Shown: piece by piece, positions 9,856 through 18,809 of the stretch
Numbering within the stretch: the stretch's first letter is position 1
Layout of the letters: each line of letters begins with the position of its first letter
Assembly (NCBI RefSeq): GCF_038594945.1
Contig: NZ_JBCFYD010000001.1
Coordinates: 62,001-126,000, forward strand
Direction: 5' to 3'
Origin: Fodinibius sp. Rm-B-1B1-1
GTDB taxonomy: Bacteria; Bacteroidota; Rhodothermia; Balneolales; Balneolaceae
DNA length: 64,000 bases
The notes under the pieces: generated by a model
What the model saw: the letters and a program-made list of their open reading frames with translations, nothing else
Databases searched by the model: none
What the model was told of the DNA's origin: nothing
Position numbers and translations under genes: made by a program

Positions 9856-10830
9856 ATGAAAGCCTTCGTAACTGGCGGCACAGGTTTTATTGGAAGTCAT
9901 CTGGCCGACGCTCTTATTGATTCTGACGACTATTCCGAAGTTCGTTGCCTTATTCGCAGCAATGAAAAGTGGCTCAAAGGAAAAAACTTTACGCCCATTC
10001 GTGGTGATCTGGACGACCTTCCTGTGCTTAAAAAAGCGGTGCAAGATGTCGATGTCATTTTCCATATAGCCGGACGTGTCAAAGCACCATCCTATGAGGA
10101 ATTGAAACATGCTAATGTGGATGCCACCGAAAACCTTCTCCGGATCGCCCAAAAAGAGGGCGTCCCTAAAATAGTGGTACTCTCCTCCCTGGCTGCGGTT
10201 GGGCCCAGCGAAAATGGCCCTGTAACTGAAGACAAACCCATGAATCCGGTTAGTAATTACGGGCGATCAAAAAAAGAGATGGAGGAAGTTATCCACGAGG
10301 TTGCTAATGGACAAACCTCAATTACGATTTTGCGTCCGCCTGCGGTGTACGGCCCCCGCGAAGATCAGATATACAGCTTTTTTAAGATGATGAACAAGCG
10401 TATCTGTCCTATTATTGGTGACGGGAAGCATCCCAAAGTATCAATGATTTATGTGGGTGATGTCGTTAACGGTATCTTTAAGGCTGTTGATCAAACAGAC
10501 AAAGGTGTACATACTTATTTTGTATCGGGACCAGAAATCTATGACTGGGAGCAAATTCGCGGAACTACCTCCAAGGTATTAGGTAAAAAGACATTACCTA
10601 TATACGTTAAACCAGAACTGGTTAAAACCATTGTCGGAACGGTTGAAAAAGCTGCATCATTTTTTGGGATGTATCCCGTTCTTAACAAGGAAAAGGCAAA
10701 AGAATTAATTTTAGAATGGACGTGCTCTAACGAAAAAGCACATCGCGAACTCGGCTATACCCCCCAATACTCACTTGGAGAAGGTATTTCGCGTACGATC
10801 CACTGGTATAAAAAACATCATTGGCTATAA
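9856..10830 (+). CDS. NAD(P)-dependent extended SDR / epimerase-dehydratase, candidate ceramide reductase
   Basis: I start this gene at the ATG of 9856 because the nucleotide-binding motif GGTGFIG then falls at residues 7 to 13, as is normal. The longer frame from 9778 adds 26 residues unlike the family. The 324-residue protein has the extended-SDR catalytic pair YGRSK, an active-site LSSLAAVG strand and the RPPAVYGPRE substrate loop. It is divergent from the glycosyltransferase-spt-GNAT run. Caulobacter sphingolipid synthesis includes an NAD-dependent epimerase-like reductase (CerR) that reduces the 3-keto group; this gene is a candidate by family and position only. A nucleotide-sugar epimerase or 3-beta-hydroxysteroid-type enzyme is also possible. 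Confidence 0.7.
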   Translation: MKAFVTGGTGFIGSHLADALIDSDDYSEVRCLIRSNEKWLKGKNFTPIRGDLDDLPVLKKAVQDVDVIFHIAGRVKAPSYEELKHANVDATENLLRIAQKEGVPKIVVLSSLAAVGPSENGPVTEDKPMNPVSNYGRSKKEMEEVIHEVANGQTSITILRPPAVYGPREDQIYSFFKMMNKRICPIIGDGKHPKVSMIYVGDVVNGIFKAVDQTDKGVHTYFVSGPEIYDWEQIRGTTSKVLGKKTLPIYVKPELVKTIVGTVEKAASFFGMYPVLNKEKAKELILEWTCSNEKAHRELGYTPQYSLGEGISRTIHWYKKHHWL

Positions 10831-10834
10831 TCTT

Positions 10835-12397
10835 ATGAAGAACAGACTGCTCACTTTTTTCGTAGTTTTATTTATGGGAATCGCAATAAACGCCGATGCC
10901 CAACCGACTTTGCAAAAAGATTTCTCGTATGTGTTGGAAATCCCCTCAACTATCACAGTTGGCAGTTCTCCGGCTCATGTATATGTATTATCTGATTCGG
11001 AAGGAATGGCGGTATTCCGCACCCAGCAAGATACTCTGCAGTGGTTATACTCATCCACTGGCATGGAACAGCGCGGATATAAGCTCACCGCCGATATTCG
11101 GTTTGCTTACCTTTTTGGTGACAGCCGACGCTTAACGGTTTTAGAACCCACCTCAGTTTTGGGGGTATATTCTTCTACCCTGCTGCCAGCAAATCCACGT
11201 GATGCCAAACGCTTGGATAACAATTTATATGTAGCACTTGGTAATAAAGGTCTTGGAAAACTTTCACTGCGAACCCCTGCAGCTGTTGATTCTACTATGG
11301 ACTATATTGAACGCTCACTGTTGAGCAGAGAAAACATTATAGATATTGAAGCCTCTTCGGATCAACTCTTTGCCCTATCGGCGAATCAAAAACTTTTCCG
11401 CTTTAATTATGATAACGGAACACTTAACCTTGATGAAGAGATTGAGATTCCTGAAACCTTGCAGAAAATATTCCTGATTGACAACACCATGTATGGTTCG
11501 AATGATGCAGGGAATATCTACGAATTAAATAGCAGTGGCAACCTCTCTCAACTGGGTAGTATTGATGAACCTATAACAAAAATTGAAGCTTGGAAAAACT
11601 GGCTCATCATTCAGGGGAACTCTAATCGTGTCTGGACCTCATATCAAAACCGAAGTCCTGAATTATGGAAGGATGATGCCGAAGCAGGTAACTTCTTTAC
11701 CGTCACCGGGGATGATTTATGGCTTTCAGAAAATGATAAAATAAGTAGGATTATCACTTCATCTTCAAGTAGCGAATCTGAAGAAATAGGGTCTTCAGAG
11801 ATCACGAAAAACTATTCTGGCAACATTTCCCTGCAAAGTATTTCTTCAAAAACAGTTCCCCATACTAAGCCACTGCTTTTCCCCATAGAATTTGAACAGG
11901 ATATCCCTGCCAAAGCGGTGCAAATCTCTTACCGGTCTGATGACATCCAACATGCTCAAATTCGCGGACATAGTTTTTACTGGGAGCCAACTGCGGATGA
12001 TGTTGGCAATCATCGTGTAAAAATCATTGCCTCAACCAACAGTGGCTCAACAGACAGCACCACTGTTGATATCGAAGTTTCTTCATTTAATGCCCCGCCT
12101 CGCTTTGCTCCTATTCGGTCTATAAGTATTCCCGTTGGCGAAGAATTTACGCTTCCTATTAAGGCAACCGATCCCGATGGAAATAATCGAGAGCTTGTTC
12201 GATATCTCGGCGTTGACCTTCCAGAAGGGGCTTCCATCGATGAAAAGTCAGGCGAATTTATATGGACACCGACTGCTCGTCAGGTTGGAGAAAACGAGTT
12301 TCGAGTTATTGCTACAGATCAATACGGGGCCGCAAAATCGACCGATATCACTATTAATGTGATTGAAAATCCGCGTAGCAATCAGGCTAATAACTAA
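10835..12397 (+). CDS. Secreted protein with propeller-like N-terminus and two putative Ig domains
   Basis: The start at 10835, 4 bp after the SDR stop, gives a clean signal peptide (MKNRLLTFFVVLFMGIAINA, cleavage near ADAQ). The mature protein has about 330 residues of repeated strands resembling a beta-propeller. These are followed by a Ser-rich linker and two He_PIG/cadherin-like Ig domains, marked by FYWEPTADDVGNHRVKI and FIWTPTARQVGENEFRV. The latter motif, W-x-P-T-x-x-x-x-G, is diagnostic of putative Ig domains. It is likely periplasmic or surface-exposed. There is no visible enzyme motif. Tight spacing implies co-transcription with the SDR, but the functional link is unknown. Confidence 0.75.
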   Translation: MKNRLLTFFVVLFMGIAINADAQPTLQKDFSYVLEIPSTITVGSSPAHVYVLSDSEGMAVFRTQQDTLQWLYSSTGMEQRGYKLTADIRFAYLFGDSRRLTVLEPTSVLGVYSSTLLPANPRDAKRLDNNLYVALGNKGLGKLSLRTPAAVDSTMDYIERSLLSRENIIDIEASSDQLFALSANQKLFRFNYDNGTLNLDEEIEIPETLQKIFLIDNTMYGSNDAGNIYELNSSGNLSQLGSIDEPITKIEAWKNWLIIQGNSNRVWTSYQNRSPELWKDDAEAGNFFTVTGDDLWLSENDKISRIITSSSSSESEEIGSSEITKNYSGNISLQSISSKTVPHTKPLLFPIEFEQDIPAKAVQISYRSDDIQHAQIRGHSFYWEPTADDVGNHRVKIIASTNSGSTDSTTVDIEVSSFNAPPRFAPIRSISIPVGEEFTLPIKATDPDGNNRELVRYLGVDLPEGASIDEKSGEFIWTPTARQVGENEFRVIATDQYGAAKSTDITINVIENPRSNQANN

Positions 12398-12438
12398 GTA
12401 CTAAGCAGCTCATTTCAATTTTACAGGACCTTTCACTC

Positions 12439-13533
12439 TTGGATAAAAGCGATTTTCAACAAGCTTTATTACATTGGTATGATCAACATAAGCGTGAAAT
12501 GCCGTGGCGCGATTGTGGCGATCCCTATAAAATTTGGGTTTCCGAAATCATGCTCCAACAAACGCGTGTGGATCAGGCTACGCCCTATTTCAACCGGTTC
12601 ATGGAGCACTTTCCAACGGTACATGATTTGGCAAGTGCAGACCAGCAGGAAGTGCTGAAAGTTTGGGAGGGACTCGGATATTACAGCCGTGCTCGTCATC
12701 TCCATGCAGCTTCAAAGTTAGTTGTAGATGAATTTGATGGACAAGTGCCTGACAACTGGGATAATATCAATAAGCTTAAAGGCGTGGGGCCTTATACCGC
12801 ATCAGCCGTGCTAAGTATAGCCTATCAGAAAAAGCATGCCGTAGTAGATGGCAATGTAATTCGCGTGCTCAGCCGCTATTTGGGAATTGAAGATGACGTA
12901 CGAAGCTCATCCACAAAAAATGCTATACAAGATGCTGCGGATGAGCTTATTTCTGAGGAGCGACCGGGCGACTTTAATCAGGCGGTTATGGAATTGGGAG
13001 CAACGGTTTGTACGCCTTCCAATCCAGATTGTGAAGAGTGTCCCATTCAAGCTGATTGTGTAGCCTTTAAAACAGCCAAGACTAACGAAATTCCCTATAA
13101 ATCATCTGCCAAAAAGCGACCCCATCATCAAATTGGTGTTGGCATTGTGATGAATAAAAATGAAGAGGTGCTTATCGCACTACGTCCTGATGATGCGATG
13201 CTGGGTGGTATGTGGGAGTTTCCCGGCGGTAAGCAGGAAGACGATGAAGAGATAGAAGAAACAGTTAAGCGTGAACTCAATGAAGAGCTGGATATCGATG
13301 TTTCTATTACCAAACCGTTTATGAAGCTCGATCATGCCTATTCGCACTTTAAGATTACTATGCATGCTTATTTATGTACGTTGGAGAACGGTAATCCCAA
13401 GCCCAAAAGCAGCCAGGAAATTCGGTGGATTGCTATTGATGAGCTTGAGGATTATCCCTTTCCAAAAGCTAACCGTAAGCTTACCGAAAAGCTGATGAAT
13501 TTAGATAAAGGCCAGCAGGAACTGGAAATTTAA
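12439..13533 (+). CDS. mutY: A/G-specific adenine DNA glycosylase MutY
   Basis: The 364-residue protein removes adenine mispaired with 8-oxoguanine. The helix-hairpin-helix LKGVGPYTAS lies at about 113 to 122, catalytic Glu is E36 (VSEIMLQQT), and the Asp is D137 (VVDGNVIRV). The [4Fe-4S] cluster cysteines are C191, C198, C201 and C207, with the standard 6-2-5 spacing. A C-terminal NUDIX-like domain follows from about residue 230. The start is TTG: no ATG exists before MPWRD, which lies inside the conserved N-terminus, and an AGGA sits 12 bases upstream. The next gene is DUF2400, separated by a palindromic repeat. Confidence 0.95.
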   Translation: MDKSDFQQALLHWYDQHKREMPWRDCGDPYKIWVSEIMLQQTRVDQATPYFNRFMEHFPTVHDLASADQQEVLKVWEGLGYYSRARHLHAASKLVVDEFDGQVPDNWDNINKLKGVGPYTASAVLSIAYQKKHAVVDGNVIRVLSRYLGIEDDVRSSSTKNAIQDAADELISEERPGDFNQAVMELGATVCTPSNPDCEECPIQADCVAFKTAKTNEIPYKSSAKKRPHHQIGVGIVMNKNEEVLIALRPDDAMLGGMWEFPGGKQEDDEEIEETVKRELNEELDIDVSITKPFMKLDHAYSHFKITMHAYLCTLENGNPKPKSSQEIRWIAIDELEDYPFPKANRKLTEKLMNLDKGQQELEI

Positions 13534-13536
13534 CTT

Positions 13537-13569
13537 TATGTCATCCTGAAACAAGTTCAGCATGACATA
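13537..13569. repeat. REP-like palindrome between mutY and DUF2400
   Basis: The arms TATGTCATCCTGAA and TTCAGCATGACATA are inverted with one mismatch in 14 and a 5-nt loop (ACAAG). The sequence starts 4 bases after the mutY stop. It resembles the widespread TGTCATCCTGAA-type intergenic palindrome. No T-tract follows, so it is more like a REP element or an mRNA 3'-end stabiliser than a classic intrinsic terminator. Confidence 0.7.
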
Positions 13570-13598
13570 ATATTTGTCAGACAAAAATAATCCTATAA

Positions 13599-14441
13599 AT
13601 GCCGCCAGATCTCACAAAGCGATCTCCCGAAGAAATCAAAACTCTTAAGCCTTTTCTCGACGAGTGGGTAGAAAAAGTTGAGCAGCCAGATTATATCGAG
13701 GATGATCCCATTCTGTTTATGCATGCTTTCAATCAGAAAGAAGATCAACTGCTGGCAGGATTTTTTGCAGCTACCATGGCGTGGGGACGACGTGATATTG
13801 TCATCCGTAAAGTTCGGGATTTCTTAGACCGGATGGATAATTGTCCCACTGATTTTATTACTCATTTTGAGGATGATGAGGCCAATCGTTTTAAAGGATT
13901 CAAACACCGGACCTTTAAACCTATTGACATGAAATGGCTGGTAAAAATCCTACAGACCATTCTTCACAAATATGAATCATTTGAAAAGTTTTGGGCTCAC
14001 TGTTATCAACAAGCCAAAGCAAATGATCGTCCACTGATGTCGGTGTTTCACGAACAGTTTTTTGCGCAACATCCCGAAGCACCACAGCGCACGCGCAAAC
14101 ACGTTTCCAATGCTGATAAAAAGAGCTCCTGTAAGCGTCAGTATCTATTTTTACGATGGGCTCTGCGTAATAATAGCTCCGTGGATTTAGGACTAATGGA
14201 TTTTATGCCACAGTCCGAGCTCATGATTCCCCTTGATGTGCATGTGGCACGTCAGGCCCGGGCCTTAGGCCTTCTATCCCGAACCTATAATGACTGGTGG
14301 GCCGTGCAAGAGCTCACCGAAGCACTTCGGCTTTTAGATCCCCAAGACCCTGCCAAATATGATTATGCGCTCTTCGGATTGGGGGTTAACCAAGATGAAA
14401 TTCCAGAAAAATTTATCAAGAATCCGGTGGTATTAGATTAA
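13599..14441 (+). CDS. DUF2400 / TIGR02757 family protein
   Basis: The 280-residue protein matches the TIGR02757 (DUF2400) family of Bacteroidota and relatives. Diagnostic stretches are AGFFAATMAWGRRD, KGFKHRTFKPID and the C-terminal IPLDVHVARQARALGLL followed by YDYALFGLG. The family has no established biochemical role that I know. It is composed of helices, and its 'LDVHVARQARALGLL' segment recalls DNA glycosylase-like folds, but I would not assign that activity. It lies 66 bp after mutY on the same strand, so a DNA-repair association is possible. Confidence 0.8.
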   Translation: MPPDLTKRSPEEIKTLKPFLDEWVEKVEQPDYIEDDPILFMHAFNQKEDQLLAGFFAATMAWGRRDIVIRKVRDFLDRMDNCPTDFITHFEDDEANRFKGFKHRTFKPIDMKWLVKILQTILHKYESFEKFWAHCYQQAKANDRPLMSVFHEQFFAQHPEAPQRTRKHVSNADKKSSCKRQYLFLRWALRNNSSVDLGLMDFMPQSELMIPLDVHVARQARALGLLSRTYNDWWAVQELTEALRLLDPQDPAKYDYALFGLGVNQDEIPEKFIKNPVVLD

Positions 14442-14521
14442 GTTTTACTCTCCCAAATATTTGTCCTAATATTGATTACTTAATCTATTATCAGACGCTA
14501 CCAACTCCCTAATATCACGTT

Positions 14522-15220
14522 ATGCAAACCAACAAAACGGCTCCATTCTTTTTACTATTAGTTTTTACAATTGCTACTACTTCCCTCACTCACGCTCAAA
14601 CAACCTATGAAGATGAGCCTGGCTTTTTTACGCCGGTAGTAGAATCATTATATCTACGGGGCGGTATTTTTGAAGAGACCCAACTTATTGGTCCAGCTAT
14701 TGGATACCGATTTAATGATACCTACGATTTTACTCTTCATACTGAATATATATCAACCGATTACAATTCAAATAGTAGCTTTTCTCTTATAAATGTGGGA
14801 CTTACGGCGGGACAAACAAGTCGTAGAAATAATGATTTGATACTCAGAAATGAAGTTTCAGTCTACCACAGTTTTAACCTGGATTTAGGAAATTACCAAG
14901 GAATAAATGATCCTTCACTCACTTCCCTCCTTGGATCTTCATCCATTTACAAATCCTTAAAAATTTCTGATACCATAACTTTTCTACCCAATGTTGGTGC
15001 TCATTTAGGCTTTGGGGATTACATACCTCCTTATTCATCAGCCAATCTCCGGCAAGGTTTTGACGGCTTTGTTGCAGGACCTCAGTTTGGCCTTGATACC
15101 AATTTTAGCATTGGCGACTCATTTTCTATCACCGCTAAACCGCAATATCGTCTGCGATATAATCTTACGCATGATCACTCGGTGGGGACCTTAACATTTA
15201 ACGTGATCTTCAACCTTTAG
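14522..15220 (+). CDS. Outer-membrane beta-barrel protein
   Basis: This 232-residue protein has an N-terminal signal peptide (hydrophobic FFLLLVFTIATTSLTHA, cleavage before QTTYE). The mature part is a series of amphipathic alternating strands ending in FNVIFNL, a typical C-terminal aromatic barrel signal. I do not recognise a named family. It lies 5 bp ahead of a second barrel gene, so the two are probably co-expressed envelope proteins. Confidence 0.65.
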   Translation: MQTNKTAPFFLLLVFTIATTSLTHAQTTYEDEPGFFTPVVESLYLRGGIFEETQLIGPAIGYRFNDTYDFTLHTEYISTDYNSNSSFSLINVGLTAGQTSRRNNDLILRNEVSVYHSFNLDLGNYQGINDPSLTSLLGSSSIYKSLKISDTITFLPNVGAHLGFGDYIPPYSSANLRQGFDGFVAGPQFGLDTNFSIGDSFSITAKPQYRLRYNLTHDHSVGTLTFNVIFNL

Positions 15221-15225
15221 TACTA

Positions 15226-15849
15226 ATGCGGTCCCTCGTTCTCCCTGTTATTTTGCTGATGAGTTTTACCTGCGTGCAGGCACAGGTCGTTGAAGATGAT
15301 ATGATTCCCAGTGTTAGTGTAGGGCTTCATCTAAATAGTCATTATAACTTCCAGCTCAATAGCGTCAGCCAAGAATATGCTCAGTCACAAGGTATAAGCC
15401 TATCGATTTACGATTATGATCAATATCCAGTTGGTATAGACTTTATACTTTTCAGGGGATTCCACTCCTCCGTAGACTTTTTATTTGGAGCCAATATTTC
15501 CTGGGCTTTCATACACAACAATCAATTCCGAATGAAAGGTGGAATTGGATTAAATCGTTTTGCGATAAATGATTACAAACGGGAGTATGAGATTGTAGGT
15601 GGAAAAATTGAGGATCGATTTCCAGATTCCTTTAAACCTTATCTCGAACTGGAATGGCGGTTTACTCGTCTGGTATCACTCCGTGCCACTACAGGGTACC
15701 GACTTTCAAACGGTGATTTTGGAACCGTCACTGAAATAGTTGACAGGTATCCTAATGGCAATCCCAGTCGCGTAAATGTATCAAATGACTTCAGATGGTA
15801 CGGTTCCGGCTGGGAAGTTGGAATAGGAATGGACATCCAGATTTATTAG
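15226..15849 (+). CDS. Outer-membrane beta-barrel protein
   Basis: The 207-residue protein has a short signal peptide (MRSLVLPVILLMSFTCVQA, cleavage before QVVED). It then has alternating strands with long loops, ending in the strand WEVGIGMDIQIY. The final aromatic residue and strand pattern suggest an outer-membrane barrel. It follows the previous barrel gene after 5 bp, although the two proteins are not obviously alike beyond fold. No motif for transport or enzymatic activity is visible. Confidence 0.6.
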   Translation: MRSLVLPVILLMSFTCVQAQVVEDDMIPSVSVGLHLNSHYNFQLNSVSQEYAQSQGISLSIYDYDQYPVGIDFILFRGFHSSVDFLFGANISWAFIHNNQFRMKGGIGLNRFAINDYKREYEIVGGKIEDRFPDSFKPYLELEWRFTRLVSLRATTGYRLSNGDFGTVTEIVDRYPNGNPSRVNVSNDFRWYGSGWEVGIGMDIQIY

Positions 15850-15947
15850 AAATGACATGCACTTTTTCTTTGTTATAAATATGTACATTTACAAAAAGAT
15901 GCTTATATTTGGCGTCCAAGAATTGAAAGCAAAACAATTTACAATCT

Positions 15948-16142
15948 ATGGTTGGAGTTAAAGTAAAAGATAACGAGAGCATTGACCGAGCCGTTAATCG
16001 GTTCAAAAAATTGGTTGCACGTTCACGAATCCTCAATGAATACAAAGATAATCAACAGTACACAAAGCCTTCAAAAGAACGTCGTGAAGCGCTGAAGAAA
16101 AGTATTCGTGAACAACGTCGTCGCTCACGCAACCAGTACTAA
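15948..16142 (+). CDS. rpsU: 30S ribosomal protein S21
   Basis: This 64-residue basic protein matches bacterial bS21 throughout (MVGVKVKDNESIDRAVNRFK, then a lysine/arginine-rich helix ending RRRSRNQY). S21 binds near the 3' end of 16S rRNA in the 30S platform and promotes initiation. In this phylum, S21 is involved in sequestering or positioning the anti-Shine-Dalgarno region. The gene has its own 98-bp upstream gap and a strong intrinsic terminator 23 bp downstream, so it is probably monocistronic. Confidence 0.95.
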   Translation: MVGVKVKDNESIDRAVNRFKKLVARSRILNEYKDNQQYTKPSKERREALKKSIREQRRRSRNQY

Positions 16143-16164
16143 GTTTTTTAGATTACTGATATTT

Positions 16165-16200
16165 AAAAAGCTCTTTAGGTAGTACTAAAGGGCTTTTTTT
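16165..16200. terminator. Bidirectional intrinsic terminator between rpsU and radA
   Basis: The stem AAAAAGCTCTTTAG and CTAAAGGGCTTTTTTT are separated by the loop GTAGTA (16179-16184). There is a run of seven T on the plus side and an A-run opposite, so it can terminate rpsU and radA from both sides. The stop codon of radA (complement of CTA at 16185-16187) lies inside the stem. Confidence 0.85.
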
Positions 16201-17549
16201 ATCGCTTGGGAAATATTATCCACTCCCGCTATTTTCAGATCTATATCTTGCTCAATGGTATTAGATCGCGGGGCTATTGCTTTTTTAAAACCGAGCTTAT
16301 TGATTTCGGTCAACCGGTGATCAATTTTATTAACCGTTCGAACCTCTCCGCCAAGCCCTACCTCTCCCAGAAAAGCCACTTTATTAGAAATGGGCTTATC
16401 CAAAAAGCTGGATACCAGTGCCAGCACCACTCCTAAATCAGCGGCGGGATCATTGACTTTAAGTCCACCTGCGATATTTAAATACACATCCTGGCCCGAA
16501 AACTGGTACCCTCCACGCTTTTCAAGAACAGCTAACAGCAATGATAAACGCCGATGATCAAAGCCTGTAGCCGTACGCTGAGGCGTGCCATAATTACTGG
16601 GCGTAACCAAGGCCTGCACTTCCACCAACAGCGGACGTGACCCCTCTATCGAACAGATCACCGCATTACCACTCACTTTGCTATTATATTCAGAGAGAAA
16701 TAGTTGAGAAGGATTCAATACATCTTCCAAGCCGGACTCTTTCATCTCGAAAACGCCCACCTCCTGCGCCGGGCCAAATCGATTTTTGATACTACGAAGC
16801 ATCCGGTAATTGTAGTTGCTATCCCCTTCGAACTGCAACACCGTATCAACCATATGCTCAAGCACGCGCGGCCCTGCAATCGCCCCCTCTTTGGTCACAT
16901 GACCAATAACCAGCGTAGTGATGTCCTGCTTTTTAGCTAACTGCTGTAGCAACGCTGCACATTCCTTCACCTGCTGAATGCTTCCCGCCATACTGGTTAA
17001 CTCGGTGCGATACACCGTTTGAATTGAATCCACAATCAATAAGTCGGGGTCCAGTTTCTGTGCTTCTTTGAGTACTTTGTTAATGTCTGTTTCGGTATAG
17101 ATGTAGAAGTTATCAGAATTAACACCCAGCCGCTTGGCCCGCTGTTTAATTTGTCCGGCCGATTCTTCTCCCGCACAGTATAAAATCTCTAATTCCGGAT
17201 TAGCCTTCCCAATCTGTAGCGTCAACGTACTTTTTCCAATTCCGGGATCACCACCTATCAAAACAAAAGAGCCGGAGACAAATCCTCCACCCAATACGCG
17301 ATCAAATTCTTGGATTTTACTTAAAAAGCGATCTTGGGAATCGCTGGATATTTCATCCAGTTTCTGGGGCGGCTGGGAATCCTCAAGGCCGTCAACTTTT
17401 CCTTTATGTTCCTTTTCAGATTTTGTCTTCCGTTCTACCTTAAACTCCTTAAAGGTATGCCAGGCACCACAATTGGGGCAATTTCCCAACCATTTCGTTG
17501 AGGTGTGTCCGCAATCCCCACAAACATACTGTATCCGATCTTTAGGCAT
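16185..17549 (-). CDS. radA: DNA repair protein RadA (Sms)
   Basis: This 454-residue protein has the complete RadA layout. A C4 zinc finger comes first (CGDCG at 10 to 14 and CPNCG at 24 to 28), then a RecA-like ATPase with Walker A GGDPGIGKST near residue 98. The RadA-specific KNRFG motif lies around residue 250, and a LonC-like C-terminal domain follows. RadA is a hexameric helicase that promotes branch migration and processing of recombination intermediates. It lies 14 bp downstream of a membrane protein gene on the same strand and ends inside a shared terminator with rpsU. Confidence 0.95.
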   Translation of the reverse strand: MPKDRIQYVCGDCGHTSTKWLGNCPNCGAWHTFKEFKVERKTKSEKEHKGKVDGLEDSQPPQKLDEISSDSQDRFLSKIQEFDRVLGGGFVSGSFVLIGGDPGIGKSTLTLQIGKANPELEILYCAGEESAGQIKQRAKRLGVNSDNFYIYTETDINKVLKEAQKLDPDLLIVDSIQTVYRTELTSMAGSIQQVKECAALLQQLAKKQDITTLVIGHVTKEGAIAGPRVLEHMVDTVLQFEGDSNYNYRMLRSIKNRFGPAQEVGVFEMKESGLEDVLNPSQLFLSEYNSKVSGNAVICSIEGSRPLLVEVQALVTPSNYGTPQRTATGFDHRRLSLLLAVLEKRGGYQFSGQDVYLNIAGGLKVNDPAADLGVVLALVSSFLDKPISNKVAFLGEVGLGGEVRTVNKIDHRLTEINKLGFKKAIAPRSNTIEQDIDLKIAGVDNISQAIKKAL

Positions 17550-17563
17550 AGTGTGCTTTTATA

Positions 17564-18646
17564 TTAGGATGGTAAATCGCTCTCAAGTTTTTCCTCGGCC
17601 GCCTCATCACTTAAGGTATCCACAACAGAACGGTTAATGTACCAAGTAGTGGCCATCATTCCCATACCAATGCTGATATAATAACTGATGACCCGCCAAG
17701 CGAAAACAGCCAAACCAATAAATGCTTTGCGATCCATCAATGGTCCTTGAAAAATGGCAAATAATCCCTCTACACCGCCACTACCACCGGGCGTAGGCAT
17801 GATAAGAAACGCTAAATTCATTGCTAAACTTCGAAGCACGGACAAAATTACATCAGCCGGCAGTAAACTAAGTACCACGATAGTGGGCAAAGCAATTCGG
17901 CATAACCACGACATTGTAGATAAAAAGAACGCTTTAAAAAGAAAGCTTTTGGGCTTTTTCCGCAATTCATGAGCATACTCAACCAAGTTATCTACTTCAT
18001 CTCCAATGGTATTATTCCACCGCCGTAAAAAAGGAAGTTTCAATAACCAATTTACGACCTTCCGAATAGCATTGGGATTTTTAAATACTCCATAGGATAA
18101 TAACCCTGCGTAGCTCAACAAACCAATATATAACAACGCCATCGAAGCATGTCCCACAAATCCGGTATTATTGGGTATAACCTCAAAGAAAATACCTGAT
18201 ATTAGCAAAATGGGCACGGCCATTGCAAACCAAAGCTGATCAAGCAGCAAACTGTAGAGAATGATGGCCGTGGATTGACCAAAGTTAAATCCCTCTTGTG
18301 TCATAGCATAGGTTCCCATAGGAGCCCCACCTACCACCGATGGCGTTATCGAAGAGGTGAAATCCCAGCTCAACATCACTCTAAATGACGCCATCCAGCC
18401 AAGTGCTTTTTCAGAGAGATACCTAATCTTGGCTGCAGAAAACCCCAATCGCATAAAAGAAACTACGATAGCAATAATAAGTCCCGGCAGCCGCTTTGCT
18501 TTAAGATGTTTTAGTACTCCCGGCGTATAGGTAAGCCAAATAACAAACGCCATAGTAGCTAGACTTAGAGCTATCGAAATAAAGAGATATTTCTTAGAGA
18601 AATATCGTTGCGGATCTTCCTGTATTTGATCTTTTTTCTTGGACAA
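17564..18646 (-). CDS. Lysylphosphatidylglycerol synthase TM-region / flippase-like membrane protein
   Basis: The 360-residue protein has about eight hydrophobic segments. It carries the loop IMPTPGGSGGVEG, diagnostic of the UPF0104/DUF2156-less LPG-synthase TM family (PF03706), and the upstream TPSVVGGAPMG motif. Members move or present lipids across the membrane. Without the C-terminal aminoacyl-transferase domain the substrate is unknown. It precedes radA by 14 bp, so co-transcription is likely but not evidently functional. Confidence 0.8.
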   Translation of the reverse strand: MSKKKDQIQEDPQRYFSKKYLFISIALSLATMAFVIWLTYTPGVLKHLKAKRLPGLIIAIVVSFMRLGFSAAKIRYLSEKALGWMASFRVMLSWDFTSSITPSVVGGAPMGTYAMTQEGFNFGQSTAIILYSLLLDQLWFAMAVPILLISGIFFEVIPNNTGFVGHASMALLYIGLLSYAGLLSYGVFKNPNAIRKVVNWLLKLPFLRRWNNTIGDEVDNLVEYAHELRKKPKSFLFKAFFLSTMSWLCRIALPTIVVLSLLPADVILSVLRSLAMNLAFLIMPTPGGSGGVEGLFAIFQGPLMDRKAFIGLAVFAWRVISYYISIGMGMMATTWYINRSVVDTLSDEAAEEKLESDLPS

Positions 18647-18760
18647 AAATTGGGTCTCTTATAAAATTAAAGGCAACGACTCTGCTTCAATTTAAAACAT
18701 AAACCAACAAAGGCTAAGAGTGGTATACTCAAATCACATTTATATGAGCTACATTATATA

Positions 18761-18797
18761 AAAAAAGGCCCTATGGGAAATCCATAAGGCCTAAAAA
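18761..18797 (-). terminator. Intrinsic terminator of the aldolase gene
   Basis: Read on the minus strand, the arms AGGCCTTATGG and CCATAGGGCC pair around a short loop and are followed by six T. The hairpin starts about 13 bases after the aldolase stop codon. It is the clearest single-direction terminator in the window. Confidence 0.85.
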
Positions 18798-18809
18798 TTG
18801 CTCAAATTA

